From positions 186,001-250,000 of the forward strand of contig NZ_JACHVC010000001.1 in the NCBI RefSeq assembly GCF_014230145.1: a stretch of DNA of 64,000 nt. The letters run 5' to 3'. Of the stretch, positions 35,095-44,213 are shown piece by piece (within the stretch, counting starts at the first letter, position 1; each line of letters begins with the position of its first letter). The notes beneath the pieces are model-generated. The model was not told the origin of the DNA. It was given only the letters and a program-made list of their open reading frames with translations, and ran no database searches. This stretch comes from Pelagicoccus albus (lineage in GTDB: Bacteria > Verrucomicrobiota > Verrucomicrobiia > Opitutales > Opitutaceae). A program made the position numbers and the translations under genes.

Positions 35095-35742
35095 ATGATC
35101 GATAAAACTCTTAGTGTCGTAGTTGCCGAAGACGAAACCTTGTTTCGAGACTTCCTGGTTCGAGTTATCAGACAGCGGTTTGGCTTTGAAGTCATCGGAG
35201 AAGTTTCCACGGGCGAGGAGGCCTATCAGCTCTGTCGAGAGCATCGTCCGGATCTGGCTATTCTCGATTTGCGTCTGCCCGGGATCACGGGTCAAGAGCT
35301 CGCTGAACGGCTTATTTCGGAGCAGCCGGAAACCAAGATTCTTATCATCTCCTCTGTTGAAGACCCGAAGCGTGTGGGCTCGCTTCTGCAAATCGGAGTG
35401 AGTGGCTTCTTAAACAAAAAGGAGGAGTTCTCTGTCTTCGAGCAAGCTATCGAGGCCGTTGCGAATGGGAATATCTTCGTGAAGGCATCTGCTCAGGCAC
35501 AGGGGGATTCTTCCACGGAAACGCTCGACCAAAAAGAGCTGTTAGAAACCTTGAGCGATCGCGAAAAGCAGATCGTGGTATTTGTTGCGTCGGGCATGAC
35601 TAACAAGGAAATCGCGGGCAAGCTCGGGCTGAGCATCAAGACGGTGGAGTCGCACCGGAGCAATATATCCAAGAAGCTAAAGATTTTCGATATCGCGGGG
35701 GTAACCCTTTTCGCGGTTCGTACGGGGTTGGTTTCTCTCTAA
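35095..35742 (+). CDS. LuxR/NarL-type response regulator
   Basis: A 215-residue two-component regulator. The receiver domain has the acidic pair in VVVAEDETLFRDFL, the phospho-acceptor D58 in LAILDLRLPGITG and the conserved lysine in FLNKKEEFS. A C-terminal LuxR helix-turn-helix follows, with LSDREKQIVVFVASGMTNKE and the recognition helix stretch IKTVESHRSNISKKLKI. The ATG at 35095 is chosen because it falls just before the receiver; the frame is open to a TTG at 35017. It is 7 bp upstream of the hybrid kinase gene, its probable partner. Confidence 0.93.
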   Translation: MIDKTLSVVVAEDETLFRDFLVRVIRQRFGFEVIGEVSTGEEAYQLCREHRPDLAILDLRLPGITGQELAERLISEQPETKILIISSVEDPKRVGSLLQIGVSGFLNKKEEFSVFEQAIEAVANGNIFVKASAQAQGDSSTETLDQKELLETLSDREKQIVVFVASGMTNKEIAGKLGLSIKTVESHRSNISKKLKIFDIAGVTLFAVRTGLVSL

Positions 35743-35749
35743 TCTTGAT

Positions 35750-37642
35750 ATGAGCTCTGGCGGCTCACCTGCCTATTCCTTGGTCATCGATTCGCTTGAC
35801 CGAGTTTTAAAGCTTCCGTCTGAGCTAGCGAGCGTGCTGGGAATCTCTCAGGAAAAGAGAACCAAACTGCATTGGCAGGACATCGTCGTAGAGGACATTT
35901 CGGGTCTCAGACCAAGCGAAGGCGAGCCTGCTCAGGAGCGTACTGGATATCTCAAACGCGCGTCAGGCGAAATTCTGCAAGCGTCTTTTAGAAGTGAGCT
36001 ATTTGGTTTGGAGAACGAGTTCGCTTTTGTGGAAGTTCGACTCCTCGATACTGCCGAAAGTACAAAAAAGGAACCAGACAAAGACTCGCTCGAGTTTCTG
36101 ACCACGGTCAGCCATGAGCTGCGAGTTGCTTTGAATGGAGTGGTTGGTTTTACGGATTTGCTTCGAAATGGTGAATTGACAGCCAAGCAAGGGGAAGTGC
36201 TGGAAAAGCTCTGCTCCTGCAACCAGATGCTAAAAAATTTAATCAACGACATCCTTGAGTACTCGAGGGTTGCCACTGCGTCGCTTCGGTTTCGCACAGA
36301 GAAGGTAGATTTGAAGCAATTTGTCTCCGGAGTCGTGGAGCAGTTTCGGCAGGAGGCGAAGAAGAAGGATCTGGATTTAGAGTTCGAGTCTGACTTAAAG
36401 GACGGGTATTCTGCAGTGCTTCCGAGCATGCGTGTGACTCAGGTCTTAGGTAACCTGATTTCGAACGCTGTTAAGTTCACCAAAAAGGGGTGGGTGCGCG
36501 TTAAGGTTTCGGGCACTGACGAGAGCGTCACATTTCAAGTGATTGATACGGGGAAGGGGGTTACCCCAGACAAGCAGGAGGAGATCTTTCGGCCTTTTTT
36601 TCAAGTTTCAGATTCTTCTGGTTCCATAGAAGGAAGCGGACTTGGGCTCGCTATCAGTCGCGAGCTCGTTTCCAAAATGGGGGGCACTCTACGCTTGAGG
36701 AGCACCGGAGATGGAGGGAGCTCATTCGAGTTCAAGCTTCCCTTGGGCTCCGATGAACCGGACGAAAAGAAGGCGAAACCCGCTCAGCGGAAAATGAGAT
36801 TTACAGAGTCTCGCCACCGTCCGGGTGATTCCCGCAAAACGGCTCTAGTGGTAGAGGATAATCAGTTGAACGCCGAAATCTTGGGTCACTTTCTCAAGGA
36901 TTACGGGGTCGCCTTTGACAGGGTGGACAATGGTAGATCGGCGGTAGAGGCCTACGAGAAAAAAGCCTATGATCTTGTTTTGATGGACGTGATGCTGCCG
37001 GAAATGAGCGGTTATGAAGCCACCGAGAAGATAATCGACCTAGGTATCAAGACGGGTCGACAAGCGCCTATCGTTGGCGTAACAGCCAAGGTCTTTCGTA
37101 GGGATCGCCTAAAGTGCTTGGAGGTCGGCATGGTTGAAGTTGTCCACAAGCCGGTGGATTTTCATCAGCTTCGCGGCATCCTAGATCGATTCCTCTTTCC
37201 TGATCGTTTGGAGGAAGAATCTTCTCATGAGGAGCCGTCTGATGCCCCTGAATCCGCGGATACTTACGTTGGAGAAAAGGACGATGAAGGTTATTACGCT
37301 CTGAATCCGAAGGTTCTGGACGAATATGTTAACCGCATGATCACGAGCGATTCAGACCGTGGAGAAGTCGTTGCTTCTGCCATTCAGATTGTGGATGGCG
37401 AGGTAGATGGACTTATTGAGGCTATCCGCGACAACAACCGGAAAGAGGTCGGAATGAGGGCTCATTCGCTCAAAGGAGCGCTTGCCCTCTTAGGGGCGGT
37501 GAACTTGCTGGATTTAGCCAAAGGGCTCGAGTTGATCGCCAGAGACCGTCAGGCTCCGCTCAAGGCTGAACATTGGAACCGGCTTATTGTGGCCGGCTAT
37601 GCGGAATTTAAGGAAGAGCTCGATAGGCATTTGTCCTCCTGA
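35750..37642 (+). CDS. Hybrid sensor histidine kinase with receiver and Hpt domains
   Basis: A 630-residue cytoplasmic kinase without membrane helices. In order: a PAS-like sensor (about 1-100), dimerisation domain with the phospho-histidine H122 in TVSHELRVALNGV, an ATPase domain with NAVKF, DTGKGV and GSGLGLAIS boxes, a receiver with D413 in LVLMDVMLP, and a C-terminal Hpt domain with H572 in AHSLKGAL. It carries a full His-Asp-His relay in one chain, which would end on D58 of the regulator encoded 7 bp upstream. The input signal is unknown. Confidence 0.94.
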   Translation: MSSGGSPAYSLVIDSLDRVLKLPSELASVLGISQEKRTKLHWQDIVVEDISGLRPSEGEPAQERTGYLKRASGEILQASFRSELFGLENEFAFVEVRLLDTAESTKKEPDKDSLEFLTTVSHELRVALNGVVGFTDLLRNGELTAKQGEVLEKLCSCNQMLKNLINDILEYSRVATASLRFRTEKVDLKQFVSGVVEQFRQEAKKKDLDLEFESDLKDGYSAVLPSMRVTQVLGNLISNAVKFTKKGWVRVKVSGTDESVTFQVIDTGKGVTPDKQEEIFRPFFQVSDSSGSIEGSGLGLAISRELVSKMGGTLRLRSTGDGGSSFEFKLPLGSDEPDEKKAKPAQRKMRFTESRHRPGDSRKTALVVEDNQLNAEILGHFLKDYGVAFDRVDNGRSAVEAYEKKAYDLVLMDVMLPEMSGYEATEKIIDLGIKTGRQAPIVGVTAKVFRRDRLKCLEVGMVEVVHKPVDFHQLRGILDRFLFPDRLEEESSHEEPSDAPESADTYVGEKDDEGYYALNPKVLDEYVNRMITSDSDRGEVVASAIQIVDGEVDGLIEAIRDNNRKEVGMRAHSLKGALALLGAVNLLDLAKGLELIARDRQAPLKAEHWNRLIVAGYAEFKEELDRHLSS

Positions 37643-37659
37643 ATAACGCAGCCTAGTTT

Positions 37660-38286
37660 TCAATAGGTGGGCAGGTGTATGTGCGTGTGCGCTTCTATGT
37701 AGCGGGCGAGGGAATCGTAGGCGGATTGCTGCTGGTCTTCGTCCAGGTTTATCTGAGCCAACGGAGAGTTGAGAATCTTGGAAACGTTGGCGTATAGGTC
37801 TGGCGAAAGTCGTTTGGACCAGTCCTCTAGGATAGGGTACCCTTCGTCTCGAGCGAATATGTACAAGGTTTTGAGCATGACCGCATAGCAGGGCTGCCCT
37901 TGGTCCAAGGCGTCCAAGGCTCGCGTGAGCAAGGCGAAGAGGTCTTCGTTTATCTCCTCGTGTAGTGGATTTCGGGCGATCAGACCGGAAAGCCAGGAAG
38001 CAGCCCGAAGGGCTGTGTAGCTTTTTCCGAGGCCGCTTCGTTTTTTTTGCAGAAAGAAGTCGTTAAGGAATCCGCTCTGGGATTCGCCTCCGTTTTTGAG
38101 GTCCAGATGCGCCTCTCCTTGATCGAAGAGGTCGATTGAAAAACGGTTTTTCTGATTGGATTTTCGTTTCAGCACGCTCAGCAGGCCGTGCTCTTTGGCG
38201 AACAGCTGCACGCGTACGAATCGCTCCCCGGTTGGGGCGAGGTGAAGGCAAATCGCGTCTGGAACGATGCGCTTCTCAGCTGGCAT
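37660..38286 (-). CDS. recO: DNA repair protein RecO
   Basis: Loads RecA onto SSB-coated DNA together with RecR. The 208-residue protein has an N-terminal OB-fold-like part (about 1-75) with the basic VLKRKSNQKNRF stretch, followed by a helical RecO_C-type domain (about 85-200). It is a little shorter than common RecO (about 240) and lacks the CxxC zinc motif some members have. It overlaps the upstream DUF502 gene by 11 bp, so the two are translationally linked. The family assignment is good but rests on fold pattern. Confidence 0.75.
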   Translation of the reverse strand: MPAEKRIVPDAICLHLAPTGERFVRVQLFAKEHGLLSVLKRKSNQKNRFSIDLFDQGEAHLDLKNGGESQSGFLNDFFLQKKRSGLGKSYTALRAASWLSGLIARNPLHEEINEDLFALLTRALDALDQGQPCYAVMLKTLYIFARDEGYPILEDWSKRLSPDLYANVSKILNSPLAQINLDEDQQQSAYDSLARYIEAHTHIHLPTY

Positions 38287-38971
38287 CTCGGGAGCTCGTC
38301 TCCTCCTTACCTTCCTTTTCTTTAAAATCGAGGCTTTCAGCGACTGGCGGGTAGATAGGCGCTACGGCCCCGCCGGAGATAATCAGTTTCATTCCTTGTC
38401 CCACGGTCATGTCCAACTCTTGGATGTTTTCCTTTTTCATCATGACAAGAAATCCACTGGTCGGATTGGGCGTAGTGGGCACGAAGACGTTTTGGAGAAA
38501 GTCGTCGGTCTTGTATTGGATTTCTCCCTTCCCGTCTCCTGTCAAAAAGCCAAGGGCGTAGCTCCCTTCCTTCGGGAATTCGACCAGAACTACTTTCTGG
38601 AAGATCGCTCGGTTCTGGGTGCTGAAGGTGTCGACGATTTGTTTTACCGAAGTGTAGACGGTGTTGATGATGGGAACATTGTTCAGAAACCTCTCTCCAA
38701 GGCTGATGAGGTATTTGGCAATGAAGTAGCGGGAGAGGAATCCGAGAATGGTGATGGCTAGAAGAACGATGATCGTGGCCACCGTGTCCCAAAACATCGA
38801 CAGGTTCTCTTTCGAAACCAGATCCTCCGGAATGAACAGGAATTTCAGCAGAGGTTCCTTCACGCTGCCTCCCACTTTTATCACCAGCCAGTTGAAGACG
38901 AAGTAGGTGATTCCGATGGGAGCGAGGAGGATGAGTCCGGAAAGGAAGGATTTTCGAAGTTTTGCGAACAT
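38276..38971 (-). CDS. DUF502 family membrane protein
   Basis: A 231-residue protein with two N-terminal membrane segments, the first at about residues 8-30 (FLSGLILLAPIGITYFVFNWL) and the second at about 60-85. The family stretch IINTVYTSVKQIVDTF (about 106-121) and the later FVPTTPNPTSGFLVMMKKE (about 165-183) are strongly conserved in DUF502 proteins. The function is unknown across bacteria. The C-terminus is charged and overlaps recO by 11 bp. Confidence 0.92.
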   Translation of the reverse strand: MFAKLRKSFLSGLILLAPIGITYFVFNWLVIKVGGSVKEPLLKFLFIPEDLVSKENLSMFWDTVATIIVLLAITILGFLSRYFIAKYLISLGERFLNNVPIINTVYTSVKQIVDTFSTQNRAIFQKVVLVEFPKEGSYALGFLTGDGKGEIQYKTDDFLQNVFVPTTPNPTSGFLVMMKKENIQELDMTVGQGMKLIISGGAVAPIYPPVAESLDFKEKEGKEETSSRDAS

Positions 38972-39111
38972 GTGTTGTTAGATTAGCTACGAATCAGAGT
39001 AATGCTGGATTGCTCCCAGAGGTACACGTCAAAACGAATAAGGTTTCGCTTTGTTACCTTCTTCCGAAAATCGTTGAGTGTTGAGGGCGTGTTTTGCACG
39101 GTGGTGGGTTT

Positions 39112-41616
39112 ATGAATTGGAAGGGGGCAAACCGCTTATATTCTCGGCGTTCGTTGGAGCTTTGGAGCAATCGCCTCAGCTCGGACTGGGAGTCCGGTTT
39201 TGGCGCAGACGAGATTAAGCGCGGAAGGACCCTCTACAAGCATGGGGAAGTGAGCGAGATATCGCTGCACGATGCAGACGTGATCGTGAACACACGACTT
39301 GGCTCGGTGGAAAGCTATTCGGTAGTGGAGTGGACCGGCAGTAATCTGAAAGTTCGTTCCTCCTGCTCGGATCCCATCTTGGGAGGTGCCATCGCAGTCG
39401 CGGGCATGTTGGAGATTGAGGAGCTTCTGGCGGATGAGGAGCTCGCCCTGCTGGGAGCGGATCTGTCGCTTGAGCCCTCAGATTCAGAAGAGGAAGAATC
39501 GGAAGGCAGCAAGCCGGAGGGGTCACCCTTCGCGGGACAAGATGCGGTAGTTCGCAAATTGCACCTGGTGCTCGACACGCACTTCAAAGGGCTTATCTGC
39601 GAGGCTTACTGGCTCTCTGAAGATGGCACCCGGGTGTCCGCCCTGAGCAAAGAGGATGGTGCTCCAAGGGCGAATAACTCCGAGGAACGCGGTCGATTGA
39701 TCATGTTGGCCGCCCGAGCTCGAAAATCCCATTTTTCCTACTCCCCTGAGTTTGGAGGTTATCTTTTGGAGAATCTACGAGAGATCGTATATTTCATCCA
39801 ATCCGTTTGGCCGACCTGGAAGTCGCGTTTTTCCACCGAAGAACGAGAGAACGTGAAGCACATTCAAGCGGGTGTCGTGGAGATCAAGCTCAAGCCGAAA
39901 GCGAGCAAAAGCGTGGCTGGAGGTTTGGACATCAAATGGATCTTCGATTCCGGTTCGAAAATTCTAGATGCTGGCCTAGCCGACGAGTTGCTAGCGAGAG
40001 GTGAAGAGCCAATGCTCGTTCCAGAGCTGGGAGTGGTTAAGTTGTCGGAAGAATCCCAACGAGCCCTCTCAGCCTGGAAAGAAGTCGAGCCAGATGAAAA
40101 TGGGTCCGGCCAGCTTTACCAACTCTTCTCTCTTTTTGGGGAAGGTGATGACGAGGTGGAGCTCTCGGAGGAATTAGCCGATTGGAGAAGTGGTCTTCTC
40201 AATCCGCGACCGGATGACGAACTTAAATTGCTAGAGGGCCTTCGGCCTTACCAGCGGCAGGGAGTCGAGTGGATGTCTCGGCTGTTGAAGCATGATTGCC
40301 ACTGCTTGCTGGCCGACGAGATGGGACTGGGGAAAACGGTGCAGATCATCGCGCTGATCTTGGCTGAGAGGGACGAAGCGCGTTCGTCGCTGGTAGTTTG
40401 TCCTGCTAGCGTCGTCCCGGTTTGGATTTCGGAATTCGCGAAATTCGCTCCCGAGATACGGATTGGGCGGTATGGGCAAAAAAAGTCCAAGAAGGCCGAC
40501 CCGTTAGACGTGCAGGTCATCAGCTTTTCGCTTCTCAGAAACCGGATCGAACGTATCGCGTCAGAAGAATTCGATTTCGCGATCGTGGATGAGGCGCAAT
40601 TTATCAAAAACCCTGATTCCAAAGTCTCCAAAAGCTGCCGCCGTATCAAAGCCAACCGCCGTATCGCTCTGACTGGCACTCCGATCGAAAACAAGCCTTT
40701 GGACATCTGGCCGGCTTTCCAGTTTCTCATGCCGGGAATGTTAGGCTCGCGAGCCCAGTTTGATAGCATGTTCTCGGAGAATCCGGGGGCTTTCAAAGCT
40801 CGGCTCCGCGCTCAGATTAAGCCTTTCATGCTGCGGCGAACAAAAGGGGAGGTGGCTCTCGAACTTCCCGAAAAGCTCATCATGGACTTGGAATGCCCTG
40901 TCACTTCCTTTCAAGCTCGTGAGTATTCCAGAATCTGCGAAGAAGGCTTGCAACGCTTTGGAGACGATCTTGGCAATGCCCTTCGAGCGAATCGTTTTGC
41001 GACTCTTAGCTTGCTGACGCGCCTTCGCCAAGTGAGTTGCGATCCGCATTTACTGCCTTGGATGGATGCGAATATCGAGGATAGCGGCAAATTGATGGTA
41101 TTGCTCGAGAAGTTGATCGAGGTTCTTGGAACCGGTCACAAGGTGGTTATCTTCTCCCAGTTTGTTCGTTTCCTCAAAAGGGCTCGGGCTATGATCGAAC
41201 AGTCGTTCCCTGAGTTGCCTATTTTCGAGCTCACGGGATCTACCTCCGATCGGGAGGCTCCGGTTCGCGATTTCCAAAGCACAAACGAGACCGCAGCGAT
41301 GCTCGTTAGTTTGAAGGCGGCAAGTGTTGGGATTACGCTACATTCCGCCGATTACGTTTTCTTGTTGGATCCTTGGTGGAATCCGGCGGTGGAAAGCCAA
41401 GCGATCGACCGAGTTCACCGTATAGGGCAAACCAAGACCGTATTTGTCTACAGGCTTTTCGCCAAGGGGACGATTGAGGAGAAGATACAGCTTCTGCAAA
41501 AGGAGAAGCAGGACCTCTTCGAGTCGATCGTGAGCGATTCCCAAGCAGGACCCGATCTTTTGGCCACAGGCGTGCAGTCGCTTCAAAGCCTGTTGGCTTT
41601 GGCTCAAAGTAAGTAA
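39112..41616 (+). CDS. SNF2-family helicase with degenerate SWIM-like N-terminus
   Basis: A DNA-translocating ATPase of about 834 residues. The C-terminal two thirds carry all SNF2 helicase motifs: Walker A in DEMGLGKTVQI (about 405), the DEAQ box at D493, LTGTPIEN, VVIFSQFV, and the late motifs LLDPWWNPAVESQAIDRVHR and IGQTK. The N-terminus (about 20-100) has the SWIM layout (IKRGRTLYKHGEV, then strands), but the zinc ligands CxC...CxH are missing. ATG 39112 is preferred over an in-frame TTG at 39094. Role in repair, transcription or remodelling is not determined. Single-gene unit. Confidence 0.93.
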   Translation: MNWKGANRLYSRRSLELWSNRLSSDWESGFGADEIKRGRTLYKHGEVSEISLHDADVIVNTRLGSVESYSVVEWTGSNLKVRSSCSDPILGGAIAVAGMLEIEELLADEELALLGADLSLEPSDSEEEESEGSKPEGSPFAGQDAVVRKLHLVLDTHFKGLICEAYWLSEDGTRVSALSKEDGAPRANNSEERGRLIMLAARARKSHFSYSPEFGGYLLENLREIVYFIQSVWPTWKSRFSTEERENVKHIQAGVVEIKLKPKASKSVAGGLDIKWIFDSGSKILDAGLADELLARGEEPMLVPELGVVKLSEESQRALSAWKEVEPDENGSGQLYQLFSLFGEGDDEVELSEELADWRSGLLNPRPDDELKLLEGLRPYQRQGVEWMSRLLKHDCHCLLADEMGLGKTVQIIALILAERDEARSSLVVCPASVVPVWISEFAKFAPEIRIGRYGQKKSKKADPLDVQVISFSLLRNRIERIASEEFDFAIVDEAQFIKNPDSKVSKSCRRIKANRRIALTGTPIENKPLDIWPAFQFLMPGMLGSRAQFDSMFSENPGAFKARLRAQIKPFMLRRTKGEVALELPEKLIMDLECPVTSFQAREYSRICEEGLQRFGDDLGNALRANRFATLSLLTRLRQVSCDPHLLPWMDANIEDSGKLMVLLEKLIEVLGTGHKVVIFSQFVRFLKRARAMIEQSFPELPIFELTGSTSDREAPVRDFQSTNETAAMLVSLKAASVGITLHSADYVFLLDPWWNPAVESQAIDRVHRIGQTKTVFVYRLFAKGTIEEKIQLLQKEKQDLFESIVSDSQAGPDLLATGVQSLQSLLALAQSK

Positions 41617-41645
41617 ATAATAGGTAAAGCAATTCTACTTTTAAT

Positions 41646-41670
41646 AAACCATAGCCTGATCCTATGGTTT
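41646..41670. repeat. 9-bp perfect inverted repeat after the SNF2 gene
   Basis: AAACCATAG and CTATGGTTT separated by CCTGATC, about 30 bp past the helicase stop. No T-run follows on the plus strand, so it is a weak terminator candidate. Confidence 0.5.
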
Positions 41671-41746
41671 GGATAGAATATCGGTATTACGATTGGGCGT
41701 GCGTTATCCGTAGTAATGGGTGAACAACAAACCATCCAACTGAATA

Positions 41747-41923
41747 ATGAACGCATTCCATATCAAAAAATCATCTCTCGTTAAGTCGGGAGTTACCGCC
41801 TTCACCATCGTTATCGCCACTGCGATCGCGACTCCTTACGCGGGTGAGATCATCGCTGGCGCTGCAGTTGCCGGAGCACTTGCTTTGATGGGGACCATCG
41901 AGTCGAGGAAGCGCGCTTACTAG
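41747..41923 (+). CDS. Small hydrophobic protein, 58 residues
   Basis: ATG at 41747, stop TAG at 41921. The product begins MNAFHIKKSSLVKSG, then a hydrophobic Ala/Ile-rich stretch (about 16-48) and a basic end (ESRKRAY). It looks like a small membrane or exported peptide. No clear ribosome site, and no family recognised. Supported only by composition and by filling the gap between two genes. Confidence 0.4.
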   Translation: MNAFHIKKSSLVKSGVTAFTIVIATAIATPYAGEIIAGAAVAGALALMGTIESRKRAY

Positions 41924-42043
41924 GGCTCGAATTAAAGTTGCGGAGGATAAATTCGGTCCTCGCTCAGGAAACCTGACTGATTGCCGATGAAGGGAGGGCG
42001 CTCGCCGTCTTAATTCCCAAAATCCAACTTCAATCCTTACGCA

Positions 42044-42427
42044 ATGCCTCAAGTAAAATCGCCCCTTCTCAATACTATTGGCCAACTCGAGATCCGTGTC
42101 GGAAATCTGAACGAAGCCCAGCGTTTTTATGAAGACGTTCTTGGCATGGAGGTTGAGTCTGTTTTTGGGCAGACCATGATGCTCCGTTGTGGAGAAATTT
42201 CTATTTTGGTACAGGAGTCGAACACTCGTCCCTTGGGATGTCCCATCTATTTCAAGGTAGATGATAGGGTGCACGAGGTGGCTGACATGCTCAAAGCTAA
42301 TGGGGTGAGGTTTAAGAGCGGTCCTAGCTGTATCGTAGAAGAATTTATGGGCAAGTCATCCTGGTTGGGCTTTTTTGAGGACCCTTGGGGAAACCCTCTT
42401 GCACTGATGGGCGATATGCCGGTTTAG
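42044..42427 (+). CDS. VOC-superfamily (glyoxalase/bleomycin-resistance fold) protein
   Basis: A 127-residue single-module VOC protein, with paired beta-alpha-beta-beta-beta repeats: GQLEIRVGNLNEAQRFYEDVLGM at the start (about 12-34) and FFEDPWGNPLALM at the end (about 111-123). The metal-binding positions typical of the fold are partly kept (Glu16, Glu113). It could be a lyase, isomerase, dioxygenase-like enzyme or binding protein; the substrate cannot be inferred. Confidence 0.85.
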   Translation: MPQVKSPLLNTIGQLEIRVGNLNEAQRFYEDVLGMEVESVFGQTMMLRCGEISILVQESNTRPLGCPIYFKVDDRVHEVADMLKANGVRFKSGPSCIVEEFMGKSSWLGFFEDPWGNPLALMGDMPV

Positions 42428-42499
42428 GCCTCTACATCGCGAAAGAGCAGTCTAAATATGCTTTTTTGCTTCTCTCTCATGCCATGTTCTTCTAGCTGA

Positions 42500-43141
42500 A
42501 TGGCTTTGATGCCAGCTAACAAAGATTCTAATGGTCTGCCGGTTTCCCTCCACGAGGGACACAAACGTTTCCTAGAAAAAGATTATGCCAGAAACCGGGA
42601 GCAGTTCTCTGCTCTCGCCAAAGTTCAGGCCCCCAATGTCATGTGGATTGGCTGTTGCGATTCCAGAGTTCCGGCGGAGCGAATTCTTGGGGCGGGCCCC
42701 GGTGAATTGTTTCTTCTCAGAAACGTGGCCAACATCGTTCCTCCGCTTGCAGCGGACGAAGCTTCGGTGGGGTCTTCCCTCCATTTTGCGGTAGATAACC
42801 TGAAGGTATCTCATCTGGTCGTTTGTGGACACTCCGACTGTGGCGGCATCAAGGCGCTTTCGAAATTAGGTACTGTGCCAATGGACCCCATGCTGTCCTC
42901 CTGGGTAGAGTATGCGGTCCCCGCTTTGGAGGACTATGACGGAGATTCCATCGAATCCTTGGCGAAAGCGAATGTGATTACCCAGGCATCGCACCTCCTC
43001 GAGTATCCTTATGTGGCTGCGGCAGTCGAAGAGGGCAGGTTGACGATTCACACCTGTTATTACGAAATAGGAATTGGGCGCCTGGAAGAGTACGACCCCG
43101 TCAGCGAGAAGTGGGAGTACATGGTAAAGGACTTCTCCTAG
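42500..43141 (+). CDS. can: Beta-class carbonic anhydrase
   Basis: Interconverts CO2 and bicarbonate. The 213-residue protein has the zinc ligands C52 (in GCCDSRVP, with the catalytic D54/R56 pair), H111 and C114 (in CGHSDCGG), the standard beta-class set. No signal peptide, so cytoplasmic. Its 3' end overlaps the 3' end of the convergent AraC-type gene by 4 bp. Confidence 0.95.
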   Translation: MALMPANKDSNGLPVSLHEGHKRFLEKDYARNREQFSALAKVQAPNVMWIGCCDSRVPAERILGAGPGELFLLRNVANIVPPLAADEASVGSSLHFAVDNLKVSHLVVCGHSDCGGIKALSKLGTVPMDPMLSSWVEYAVPALEDYDGDSIESLAKANVITQASHLLEYPYVAAAVEEGRLTIHTCYYEIGIGRLEEYDPVSEKWEYMVKDFS

Positions 43142-44070
43142 CTATTGGCGCTCAGGCGATAGCTGCTTGGGGATTCTCCCGCCACTTTTTTAAAGGCTCG
43201 ATTAAATTGAGCGATTGAGTCGAAGCCACTTTCAAACGCGATGTCGCTGATGCGATTGCTCGATTCGCGGATTTGCTTTTTAGCTTTTTCCACGCGTTCA
43301 CGCGTTAGGTACTCGACGAAGCTGAGACCTGTTTCCTCTTTGAAGACTTTGCTGAAATGTCGAACTGAGGTTCCTGCAACTTCGGCTATCTCGCTTAAGG
43401 AAATTGGTAGTTCGAAATTGCTTTTGATGTGTTTGACCGCTCTGGCCGCGGCCGGGTTGCTGGTCTTTTCTGCTTTTTGAATACGAAGGTTGTTGGCGGA
43501 AGATCCAAGTTGATCAGCAAATAGCTCCAGCAGATTCAAAAAACCGAGGTAATTTTCTTTGGGCAGTACTCTTGTCGTGAGGTAGGCAGATTTCAGTTTT
43601 TTGGGTGGAAGCTCCAGGCCTAGCTTATCGATCACGGGACTAACTAGCTGGAAATCGCTCGTTCCAAGGCTCTCGAGAGCGACTTGCCCAGTCTGGAGGT
43701 GGGCTATGAGTTTGCGGCCGGTACGGATCGGAACCATACTGTCGTGAAGACCCGCGAAACAGCGATGTGTCTTCGTTCGGTTTAGGGTGGTTTGCTCAAG
43801 GTCCGAATGTGACATCAGGCAAGACAGGCATCCCTTGCGACTCGTGGACACGAATGAGCAAAACGGATTTTCCTTCGCGTGGCCTTGGGTAGGCATGCTG
43901 AAGGTCGAAAGAGGGCGGATCACGAGCGGAAGCCCTGACGCTCTCGAGAATGAGCGTTGGAATTTAATGAACATTCGAGACGAGGAGATCCGGGAGGTGA
44001 GCTCTTTGCTCTCCTCGGCAGTGGCACGCTCGATGGGCGTTTTTTGGCTCGATGCTCGATTGCTGGGCAT
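43138..44070 (-). CDS. AraC-family regulator with PocR-type sensor domain
   Basis: A 310-residue transcription factor. The N-terminal half (about 30-180) matches the PocR ligand-binding domain, with spaced cysteines (CSFV, KGCLSC, RCFAGLHDSMVPI) and an LQTGQV end. The C-terminal half (about 210-305) is a double helix-turn-helix of AraC type, with ISLSEIAEVAGTSVRHFSKV and ISDIAFESGFDSIAQFNRAF followed by the SPSSYR motif. Divergent from hemN with 143 bp between starts; an inverted repeat lies in that gap. The ligand is unknown. Confidence 0.92.
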   Translation of the reverse strand: MPSNRASSQKTPIERATAEESKELTSRISSSRMFIKFQRSFSRASGLPLVIRPLSTFSMPTQGHAKENPFCSFVSTSRKGCLSCLMSHSDLEQTTLNRTKTHRCFAGLHDSMVPIRTGRKLIAHLQTGQVALESLGTSDFQLVSPVIDKLGLELPPKKLKSAYLTTRVLPKENYLGFLNLLELFADQLGSSANNLRIQKAEKTSNPAAARAVKHIKSNFELPISLSEIAEVAGTSVRHFSKVFKEETGLSFVEYLTRERVEKAKKQIRESSNRISDIAFESGFDSIAQFNRAFKKVAGESPSSYRLSANS

Positions 44071-44087
44071 TGGCTGATACGATCTGC

Positions 44088-44106
44088 TTGACTAATAAAG
44101 AGTCAA
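44088..44106. promoter_or_regulatory. Inverted repeat in the araC-type/hemN divergent region
   Basis: TTGACT-N7-AGTCAA, a perfect 6-bp inverted repeat 18 bp from the start of the regulator gene and about 108 bp from hemN. An operator for the divergent regulator is plausible. The spacing differs from the FNR site (TTGAT-N4-ATCAA), so an FNR assignment is not made. Confidence 0.35.
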
Positions 44107-44213
44107 TTGTATTTAAATCAGCAAATGCCAGAAATGAGCAAAAAAAAACCAAAAACGATGAGGCGGCCGTAGTGTCTTATCTTCGTTTCAGACCTGCCTT
44201 CCGACTGTAGACA

